This document shows, piece after piece, positions 1 to 5,846 of a DNA stretch of 5,846 nucleotides; the first letter of the stretch is position 1; the number at the start of each line of letters is the position of its first letter. The position numbers and the translations under genes were made by a program. This stretch comes from Mucilaginibacter sp. GTDB taxonomy: Bacteria; Bacteroidota; Bacteroidia; Sphingobacteriales; Sphingobacteriaceae. Under the pieces are notes generated by a model, which was not told where the DNA came from, made no database searches, and worked only from the letters and a program-made list of their open reading frames with translations. Location of the stretch: the NCBI GenBank assembly GCA_028288315.1, contig JAQBNY010000130.1:1-5846 (forward strand), read 5' to 3'.

Positions 1-5
1 AATAA

Positions 6-42
6 CAAAAAAACCGCACACTCGCTTACAGTGTACGGTTTT
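6..42 (-). terminator. Intrinsic (Rho-independent) terminator of the three-gene operon
   Basis: On the minus strand a hairpin has arms AAAACCGTACACT (42-30) and AGTGTGCGGTTTT (22-10) around a 7-base loop (29-23). The stem is 13 bp with one G-U wobble (positions 35 and 17). The 3' arm runs straight into a T tract (TTTTTTT, 13-7), as expected for a minus-strand terminator. On the plus strand the same wobble would be a C-A mismatch, so the structure is better in the minus direction. It lies about 50 bases beyond the stop codon of the DUF1735 gene and closes the operon. Some activity on a convergent plus-strand transcript entering from the left is possible, since a T/A-rich run (TTTTACTTAATT) follows on that side. 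Confidence 0.88.
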
Positions 43-94
43 ACTTAATTAATTATTAACTGAAGAACGAAGCGATCTTATTACTTACACGATA

Positions 95-1030
95 TTATCG
101 CGGACCAGTATATTTCAATGTTGTAACTGCTATCCTTGTATTTGGTGCAGTGCCCCAGTCAAAGGCTAAATAAAAAGTTTTACTCGCAGGGTCGTAATAA
201 TTATCTGCACCAATTGTATTTTTTAGTGTAGTATTACTCGAGGTGATAGTTACTTTATTAGTTGCAGGGTCAACTGTCAATTTAAGCCCGTCAATGCCTG
301 AAACAGTGCTTCCATCTGCCCATAATTGACTAAATGTATTGGCATTAGGTCCTACCGTAGCAACATCTACAGACAGGTTACTCTGAAGCGTTCCACCTAA
401 TGTAAGATCAGGCCCAGTTAAACTGTTTCTGGTGATGGTGCCTGTTATAGCATATTTTCCATCATACTGGTTCTTAACACTATAAAATGCATACAACGTA
501 TCTTTACTGGCTGCGTGTATTTGAACTCCATCAGAATTTGTTAGCTGATACGCAAGTGCATAAGTTTTAGACAAATCAAGTTTGCTGCCATCAAGATTAA
601 TTATAAAATCTTTGGAAAAATCTCCTGGTGCAAATTTAAAAGTTAAATCATTTCCAGATGCGGTAACATCAGTAGTTGCAGTAGCAATAGTATAAAATGA
701 CGACGGTAACAGTTCATATGAGGTTCCGTTTGCATTGTTATATGCTGTAATTGCATCTGGCAGCGCAGTAACAACAAAATTCTCAGGTTTTTTAAGATCC
801 GCATTATTTGCTGCATCCTTCTTAATTGTAAAAACAGTTATTGCTTTAACATCTGTAAACGGATCAAAGAATGTGCTGTTTTCCATTCCAGACGGGAAGC
901 CCACAAAGGTTGTACCTGAGTTTAATGTCTCTGTAACCTTATCGCCAGCTGGTTCTTTTACGCAACCGGCAAAAGCAAATACAGATAAGCAGGCTAAAAA
1001 CAAGTATTTTAAAAATATATTTTTTTTCAT
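95..1030 (-). CDS. DUF1735 / BT_3044-like C-terminal domain surface lipoprotein
   Basis: Likely an accessory surface ligand-binding lipoprotein of the SusC/SusD pair upstream. The 311-residue product starts with a lipoprotein signal peptide (MKKNIFLKYLFL...), with lipobox FAG-C giving C23. Residues ~40-183 look like DUF1735 (the BT_3987-like N-terminal domain): a beta-rich segment containing the characteristic YNNANGTSYELLPSSFY (97-113) and a strand pattern ending near YAFYSVKN. Residues ~187-311 begin NQYDGKYAITGTI and end YYDPASKTFYLAFDW...TLKYTGPR, which resembles the DUF4361 / BT_3044-like C-terminal domain. That second assignment is weaker. No catalytic domain such as GH18 is fused to it, unlike some DUF1735 proteins. 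It lies 16 bases after the susD-like stop codon and is the last gene before the terminator. The start is fixed by the signal peptide; no Shine-Dalgarno is visible. A binding role is inferred from family and position and is not proven. Confidence 0.9.
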   Translation of the reverse strand: MKKNIFLKYLFLACLSVFAFAGCVKEPAGDKVTETLNSGTTFVGFPSGMENSTFFDPFTDVKAITVFTIKKDAANNADLKKPENFVVTALPDAITAYNNANGTSYELLPSSFYTIATATTDVTASGNDLTFKFAPGDFSKDFIINLDGSKLDLSKTYALAYQLTNSDGVQIHAASKDTLYAFYSVKNQYDGKYAITGTITRNSLTGPDLTLGGTLQSNLSVDVATVGPNANTFSQLWADGSTVSGIDGLKLTVDPATNKVTITSSNTTLKNTIGADNYYDPASKTFYLAFDWGTAPNTRIAVTTLKYTGPR

Positions 1031-1046
1031 GTCTTTTTATTTAAAA

Positions 1047-2522
1047 TCAATTAGTTGTCCTTGTGTCCCACCATACATGCGAATCTTGGCTATCACCACC
1101 AGATAATCTTGCTACTGCGGCTTTAACGTTAGCACCATTTGTACTATACTCTGATGTTGCATACACAAACCGACGTACTATTTGCTTAGACGCATTTACT
1201 GCATCAGGAGCCGGAGTGAGCTTAGGCCATCCTGTTTTTCTCCAAATAGCCCATGCCGCATGCCCGTCAGGGTAGCTGGCAATCCACCTTTGGGTAGAGA
1301 TATTTTGTACTTGTGTGTGTGTAATATCTGCATCATGAACATCTGTAACAGGCAGTTGTGCAATATACGCGGCAGATGGAGCTCCAACCCCCCATTGCTC
1401 GAACGACTGTGTAATACCTGTTGTGTAGTCAGCAGTAACGCTTTCACTTGTCCATCCCAAATTAGCCGCTTCTGCACGGGCCAACCAAACTTCTGCCGAA
1501 CTTATCAGCATAACTGAACCATTTTCAACACGCAAGTCGCCACGTAAAACTCTTGCCCAGGTAGGGTTTTTATCAGTAAAATCTATTACGCTCAGTCTTG
1601 CTAAACCATACGGAACACCAATATTAGATGTAGTTACGTTTCCAGCTTGTTCACTTGCGCCTCCAAATGCATTCTGCCTCGGATCATTTGTGGCTGCTGT
1701 AATATCAGTAAGAGTTTTTGATTCTGCGTAATCCTTTCTTCCGTTATAAACGTTCCACCATGCGCTTTTGAATGGACCACCAGGATATTTTAAAACAAAA
1801 TTACTCGCGTTGGTCTCAATCACACCTGCTGTTATAGCCTCATTAACGGCGGCAGTAGCATAAGTACTTGCGGATGGAACCTGAGATAATTGTATGGCTG
1901 CTAATAGCTTTAAAGAGTTAGCCATTTTTTTCCAGGAGGCAACATCTCCACCATAAATAATATCGCCGGCTAATGAAGATGAAGAATCAAATTCACCAAT
2001 TGCAGAAGTTAAAGTAGCAAGTATCCCTTTATATATATCCTCCTGAGTATCGTATTTAGGAGTAATTACAGCACTTCCCTTTAGTGCTTCACTATAAGGT
2101 ACGTCACCCCATGAATCTGTAATAATCCAGTAAATATACTGTTGTAAAATTTTAGCAACAGCTGTGGTATTTTTACTTTCATTACGATTAATGATAATTT
2201 GCAGGTTATTAAGATTACCCTGGGTATTAAGGGTACCACCATAGTTAGCAGTAAAAGAGTTTTGAGGTAAGTTATACAACGAAGTACCTGAATATTGGGT
2301 TTCAGTAAAATATTGACCGTACTGACCACCACTTATCGCTTCTGTACCTGTAGATGCGTAGCTGCCGAGGTTGGCCTCTACATTTGTAAGCAATGCAGAG
2401 GTAATTGGTTGTGTTGTAGCACTGGGAGTGTTATTAACAGTACCAAAATCCTTAAGCTTATTGCAACCTGCACCTAAAAAAATAAATGCGCTTGCTAGTG
2501 TATAAATATATCTTTTTTTCAT
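1047..2522 (-). CDS. SusD/RagB-family nutrient-binding outer-membrane lipoprotein (SusD-like_2 type)
   Basis: Surface lipoprotein expected to cap the SusC-like barrel and bind the incoming nutrient. The 491-residue product has a lipoprotein signal peptide with lipobox GAG-C, giving lipidated C20. The body matches the SusD-like_2 branch (Pfam PF12771, recognised from motifs and not searched). Motifs are TDSWGDVPYSEAL (135-147), PKYDTQEDIYKGIL (155-168), a WKKMANSLKLL helix (197-207), DPR (280-282), SSAEVWLARAEAA (341-353), QRWIASYPDG...WAIWRKTGWP (411-433) and a C-terminal GGDSQDSHVWWDT (475-487). These include the helical, TPR-like parts typical of SusD folds. Length is usual for the branch. 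It begins 24 bases after the susC-like stop codon, so the two are almost surely co-transcribed. There is no Shine-Dalgarno; the start is set by the signal peptide, with AAA just before ATG. The ligand cannot be deduced: this branch occurs with both glycan and non-glycan systems. Confidence 0.96.
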   Translation of the reverse strand: MKKRYIYTLASAFIFLGAGCNKLKDFGTVNNTPSATTQPITSALLTNVEANLGSYASTGTEAISGGQYGQYFTETQYSGTSLYNLPQNSFTANYGGTLNTQGNLNNLQIIINRNESKNTTAVAKILQQYIYWIITDSWGDVPYSEALKGSAVITPKYDTQEDIYKGILATLTSAIGEFDSSSSLAGDIIYGGDVASWKKMANSLKLLAAIQLSQVPSASTYATAAVNEAITAGVIETNASNFVLKYPGGPFKSAWWNVYNGRKDYAESKTLTDITAATNDPRQNAFGGASEQAGNVTTSNIGVPYGLARLSVIDFTDKNPTWARVLRGDLRVENGSVMLISSAEVWLARAEAANLGWTSESVTADYTTGITQSFEQWGVGAPSAAYIAQLPVTDVHDADITHTQVQNISTQRWIASYPDGHAAWAIWRKTGWPKLTPAPDAVNASKQIVRRFVYATSEYSTNGANVKAAVARLSGGDSQDSHVWWDTRTTN

Positions 2523-2546
2523 TTTGATTGAATCTAATGATTTGTT

Positions 2547-5500
2547 TTAGAATGTTACCTTAAGGTTAAATCCAAGTCCTCTTGTTCCGGGCCACTGCGC
2601 AGTTTCACCTTCAGTTGCAGATATTTCAGACGGATCAAAATCTTTTGTTTTTGCGTATAAAAGGACCAGGTTACGCCCGGTTAATTCAAACCTTGCCGAC
2701 TGAATAGTTTTGCCCAAACCAAGTTTTTGAACCGGAATGTTATATCCAACAGCAACCTCACGCAGCTTTACAAATGTTAAATCATACACATAAGGGTCAT
2801 AAGTTTTGTTATTGGTTAAGCCTTGATAGTATGTTTTAGCATCAACATAATACGTAACCGGGTTATTGTTGGCATCTACACCGGTAACCTTTACACCACC
2901 GCCATCTGCCACTGGATCTCTAACAGATTTGCCTTTGTCATTAAGAGCAGCTGTGTTGGCAGTTAAGCCGCTATATTGTCCCCATCTGTTTGATAGTGAT
3001 ACAAATTTACCTCCAACTTGGTAGTCAATATTGAAACTTACAAGAAAGTCTTTAAATATGATAAAGGTGTTTTGTAAACCTCCTGTGTACTGTGGCAATA
3101 CGCTACCGAAGTATACATTAGGATCATTTATATATGCACCTGATGTAGTAAGAATAGGAACGCCATTAGCATTACGCTTTATTCCGTTTCCATAAATCTG
3201 GCCCCATTCTTTACCTTTTTGATTAATCAAATATGGCATGTCACTTCCAGTTCCCCAAACACCAGCCACGGCAACACGGTCTACACCGTATTTGTTACTA
3301 ATTTCAACAACGGTATTTTCAATAATCTTGGCTAGGTTTGTATTAATGGTCCAACTAAAGTTTGGCGTTTTTACAGGCGTACCACCAAGTGTTAATTCAA
3401 TACCTCGTTTCCTAATCAAACCAATGTTAGTTAATATAGATGATACACCGCTGGCACCATTTACACTAAGGGATACAGGTATACCCTGGTCGTTACCTTC
3501 ATAGTAGGTTCCTGAAAAATTAAGTCTGTCATTCAAAAAACCTAAATCCAAACCAAGCTCTGTTTGCTTGGTGGTAGTTCCGTGAAGACCAGGGTCAATA
3601 TAAGCGCCCGTTCCGCTCTCAAGCAGGTTACTATTCCATTTATTTGCATTTATTGCGTATATAGTGTTATTTCTGTAAGCACCAAAAGTTTCAGTAGTAG
3701 TACCTAAAGCCAATGGAATCTCTCCGTAGGAAGCCCTTATCTTACCAAAGTTTAACCAATTATGAACCTGCGGCAATAGCTCACTAAATACGAACGAACC
3801 ACCGAAAGATTTTGATAAAACAGAGTTTGCACCATTAGCTGCAGCTAAAGTTGAGAACCAGTCATTACGTATTGAAACATCTGCAAATAACCAGTTTTTA
3901 TAGCCGATTGAAGCTTTTCCAAATAATGCACGGTATTGCTCTTGTGTTCTTGTATTACCAACAGTGGGAACATCAACTGAGTTTCCTATAGTATACAAAT
4001 CGTTAACGCTTAAGCCGTTGTTCGTATTTGCTGAATTGTCTTTATAGCTCCAATTAAAAATGTCGCTACCTGCGTTTGCGTTTATATGGAAATCAGATAT
4101 CTTCTTATCGTACGTAATTAATGTTTCATAATTTTCTCGGTTTGAATAAGAAGTTGATGTAGCATATCCGCCTTTAACACCGGTTTGAGTACCGCTATAT
4201 TGCAGTTGAGAACTTGTTTTTTGCTCGTTCCATATATTTTCCGCATTTTTTCGATAAGTCGCTTTAATGCTTAAATCACTATTAAGCTTGTATGTTAAAG
4301 AGATGTTTCCATAAACACGGTCGCGTTGATTAACGTTGGTCCATAATTGACCCCATGTATAAGGATTATACCAATAATTAGCGCCATAAAATGCAGCCGG
4401 ATTTGATGGATCATATGAAGTAGGATTCTGGTGGTTCCAACTTACATAGGTACCGTCCGGAGATTTTAAATTCTGCAACTCCTTCATAATACCCATATTA
4501 AGGTCTCTGTGAAACCACGAGTTGAATGAACCGCTTGTTGAATTTCCATAAGCATCATTAATTTGCCCGTTAACTTGTTGGCCTACAAAGTTTACATTTG
4601 CCCCCACGGTAAAATGCTTGTTTAAATCATAATTAGCATTTAAGTTAAATACATTTTTATTTAAACTACTGTTGGGCAAAATACCTGTTGTATTTTGATT
4701 ATCATATGCCATTCTAATATTGTAATCATCCCCAGCCTTAGTAAGAGCAAAGCTGTTGTTTAGAGAAACACCTGTTTGAAAATAGCTTTTGGTGTTGTTT
4801 GGTTGAGGATTCAAATTAGCAGTTTTGCCAGTATATTGAGTTCCGGGCGCCCAGGCATACCATGGAATATATTCCTGTCCAACCATTTTTGGCCCCCAGC
4901 TACTGTCATCAGTATAATCCGGATAAAATTTACCGTCTAAAGGTTTCCACTCTACAGGATCACCGGCTTTATAGTGATATTGCATAAGGTCGGCAGAAGC
5001 ACCTCCAGCATAGGTGTTTTGATAATTTGGTAAGATATAAACTTTGTCAAAGTTGGCACCTAAATTTAATTCAACGCCAATACCTTTTATTTTTTTACCT
5101 TTTTTAGTAGTGATAACAATTGCGCCGTAAGCACCTTGTGCGCCAAACTGTGCAGAAGCCGCCGGCCCCTGAAGAACAGTAATGTTTTCAACGTCGTCAT
5201 TGTTTAAGTCTTGAGCATTGGGTAAAATGGTACCGTCAACCACATAAAGCGGATTGTTTCCGCTACCAAAGCCCGTAGCACCACGCAAACGGATATTGGT
5301 ACTGCGGCCCAAGGCAGCAGCGGATTGACTACGAACCTGAACACCGGCAACTTTACCAGCTAAAGCATTGTTTACATCAGGTTGGCGAATAGTGTTCAGC
5401 TGCTCGGATTTAACAACCTGAGCCGCATAAGATGCGGATCTGGATGTTTGCCTTGTTCCATAAGCACCGGTAATTACCACTTCGGATAATTTGTTACTAG

Positions 5501-5792
5501 TGGTTATTAATGCAACATTAATTGGACCTGAGCCAATTTCCACAGTTTGCGCAGCATAACCAATAAAGCTAAATACTAAAGTTTTTGCTGAAGCAGGTAC
5601 ACTTAAGGTAAACTGCCCACTTCCGCTAGTTTGAGTACCAATTGTTGTGCCCGGAACCCCGACGGATACTCCTGGGAGCGGTAATCCATCGTCTTTTGCG
5701 ATTACCTTGCCGGTAACCGATTTGTTTTGTGCATATATTACATTAATGGATAACATAATACAACACCAGCTTGTGAGTAGTAGTTTTTTCAT
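2547..5792 (-). CDS. SusC/RagA-family TonB-linked outer-membrane transporter
   Basis: Probable TonB-dependent outer-membrane barrel that imports an oligomeric nutrient together with the SusD-like lipoprotein encoded next. The 1081-residue protein starts with a Sec signal peptide (positive MKK, hydrophobic core, likely cleavage after A21 in VIYA-QN). A carboxypeptidase-regulatory-like beta-sandwich follows (about 26-95, with VTGKV, PLPGVSV, SFIGYAAQ), then a probable TonB-box stretch EVVITG at 104-109. The plug domain spans about 115-232 and shows ALAGKVAGVQV (143-153), IRLRG (167-171), PLYVVDGT (181-188) and VLQGPAASAQFGAQGAYGAI (206-225). The rest is the beta-barrel, ending in a typical aromatic terminal strand (GFNLKVTF, final F1081). 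The N-terminal secretin/STN signalling domain of sigma/anti-sigma-coupled relatives is absent. Length is normal for the family and the frame is unbroken. The ATG at 5792 is chosen because it directly begins the signal peptide. Family assignment is very secure; the substrate is unknown. Confidence 0.97.
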   Translation of the reverse strand: MKKLLLTSWCCIMLSINVIYAQNKSVTGKVIAKDDGLPLPGVSVGVPGTTIGTQTSGSGQFTLSVPASAKTLVFSFIGYAAQTVEIGSGPINVALITTSNKLSEVVITGAYGTRQTSRSASYAAQVVKSEQLNTIRQPDVNNALAGKVAGVQVRSQSAAALGRSTNIRLRGATGFGSGNNPLYVVDGTILPNAQDLNNDDVENITVLQGPAASAQFGAQGAYGAIVITTKKGKKIKGIGVELNLGANFDKVYILPNYQNTYAGGASADLMQYHYKAGDPVEWKPLDGKFYPDYTDDSSWGPKMVGQEYIPWYAWAPGTQYTGKTANLNPQPNNTKSYFQTGVSLNNSFALTKAGDDYNIRMAYDNQNTTGILPNSSLNKNVFNLNANYDLNKHFTVGANVNFVGQQVNGQINDAYGNSTSGSFNSWFHRDLNMGIMKELQNLKSPDGTYVSWNHQNPTSYDPSNPAAFYGANYWYNPYTWGQLWTNVNQRDRVYGNISLTYKLNSDLSIKATYRKNAENIWNEQKTSSQLQYSGTQTGVKGGYATSTSYSNRENYETLITYDKKISDFHINANAGSDIFNWSYKDNSANTNNGLSVNDLYTIGNSVDVPTVGNTRTQEQYRALFGKASIGYKNWLFADVSIRNDWFSTLAAANGANSVLSKSFGGSFVFSELLPQVHNWLNFGKIRASYGEIPLALGTTTETFGAYRNNTIYAINANKWNSNLLESGTGAYIDPGLHGTTTKQTELGLDLGFLNDRLNFSGTYYEGNDQGIPVSLSVNGASGVSSILTNIGLIRKRGIELTLGGTPVKTPNFSWTINTNLAKIIENTVVEISNKYGVDRVAVAGVWGTGSDMPYLINQKGKEWGQIYGNGIKRNANGVPILTTSGAYINDPNVYFGSVLPQYTGGLQNTFIIFKDFLVSFNIDYQVGGKFVSLSNRWGQYSGLTANTAALNDKGKSVRDPVADGGGVKVTGVDANNNPVTYYVDAKTYYQGLTNNKTYDPYVYDLTFVKLREVAVGYNIPVQKLGLGKTIQSARFELTGRNLVLLYAKTKDFDPSEISATEGETAQWPGTRGLGFNLKVTF

Positions 5793-5815
5793 TATAAGAT
5801 CAGTTAGTTAATTCA

Positions 5816-5846
5816 CAAAACTACAATTTTTACAATAAAATTGAAA
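5816..5846 (-). promoter_or_regulatory. Candidate Bacteroidota-type promoter for the susC-susD-DUF1735 operon
   Basis: Reading the minus strand, TAGTTTTG at 5823-5816 matches the Bacteroidota -7 consensus TAnnTTTG exactly. TTTC at 5846-5843 is a three-of-four match to the -33 TTTG element, with 19 bases between them, which is the usual spacing. Transcription would begin near 5810-5808, leaving a 5' leader of roughly 16-18 bases before the susC-like ATG. The -33 element sits on the very edge of the window and the DNA is AT-rich, so the -7 match carries most of the weight. The consensus is established knowledge for Bacteroides and Flavobacterium; its use here is inferred. Confidence 0.5.
5824..5843. 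repeat. AT-rich inverted repeat inside the candidate promoter spacer
   Basis: Perfect 7-base arms CAATTTT (minus strand, 5843-5837) and AAAATTG (5830-5824) flank a 6-base centre. The dyad almost exactly fills the gap between the candidate -33 and -7 elements. A dyad at this place could be an operator for a dimeric regulator. In DNA this AT-rich an arm of this length can easily arise by chance, so the repeat is a fact but its function is speculative. Confidence 0.3.

Noticed and set aside
43..60. Repeated TTAATT/ATTAA stretch between the last gene and the terminator
   Set aside because: Simple AT-rich sequence with no stable stem, no promoter match of note and no sign of an attachment site or mobile-element end.
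90..100. Short palindrome CGATA-T-TATCG over the stop codon of the DUF1735 gene
   Set aside because: Five-base arms with a one-base centre cannot form a hairpin loop, and a match this short is expected by chance; the real terminator is the 13-bp hairpin further downstream.
735..1106. Plus-strand open frame of 123 codons opposite the DUF1735 gene start
   Set aside because: It lies antisense to the signal-peptide end of a clear lipoprotein gene and crosses the gene junction; the product has no recognisable family features, and codon constraint belongs to the minus-strand genes.
1063..1517. Overlapping plus-strand open frames (70 and 111 codons) and a minus-strand alternative frame at 1196-1477
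   Set aside because: All lie inside the susD-like gene, whose conserved C-terminal motifs occupy this DNA; the alternative products are low-complexity and unlike any family I know.
2081..2477. Minus-strand 83-codon and plus-strand 60-codon frames inside the susD-like gene
   Set aside because: They are frame shadows of the conserved N-terminal SusD region, with no sensible start context or domain.
3238..3504. Plus-strand 88-codon open frame opposite the susC-like barrel region
   Set aside because: Antisense to an intact, well-conserved barrel; no promoter-like site or protein feature supports it.

Overview
The window holds one compact operon of three genes, all on the minus strand, from a member of the Bacteroidota. 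The content is a SusC/RagA-type TonB-dependent outer-membrane transporter, its SusD/RagB-type surface lipoprotein, and a smaller DUF1735-type surface lipoprotein. This trio is a hallmark of Bacteroidota nutrient-uptake loci. The AT-rich DNA, the lack of Shine-Dalgarno sequences, a TAnnTTTG-type promoter element and the style of the proteins all fit this phylum. A soil or freshwater Sphingobacteriaceae member (Mucilaginibacter or Pedobacter-like) is my best guess, but that is an inference from protein style and not a demonstrated placement.

Layout in the direction of transcription, from high to low coordinates. The last ~54 bases (5793-5846) carry a candidate promoter, with a small AT-rich inverted repeat in its spacer. 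The susC-like gene follows (5792-2547, 1081 aa), then a 24-base gap, the susD-like gene (2522-1047, 491 aa), a 16-base gap and the DUF1735 lipoprotein gene (1030-95, 311 aa). A clear intrinsic terminator sits at about 6-42, some 50 bases beyond the last stop codon. All three genes are intact, with no frameshift or premature stop. No gene-free stretch exceeds 100 bases, and I see no RNA gene, mobile element, CRISPR array or other long repeat.

How they should work together, by analogy with characterised Sus systems: the SusD-like lipoprotein sits as a hinged lid on the extracellular face of the SusC-like barrel. The DUF1735 lipoprotein probably acts as an extra surface binding protein that captures ligand. 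The ligand is then moved through the barrel using energy from TonB-ExbBD. No hydrolase, regulator or inner-membrane transporter lies in the window, so the substrate cannot be named. I found no undescribed system here. It is an ordinary but well-formed uptake cassette, and the points worth a second look are the complete enzyme-free unit, the promoter/dyad arrangement and the unassigned ligand.
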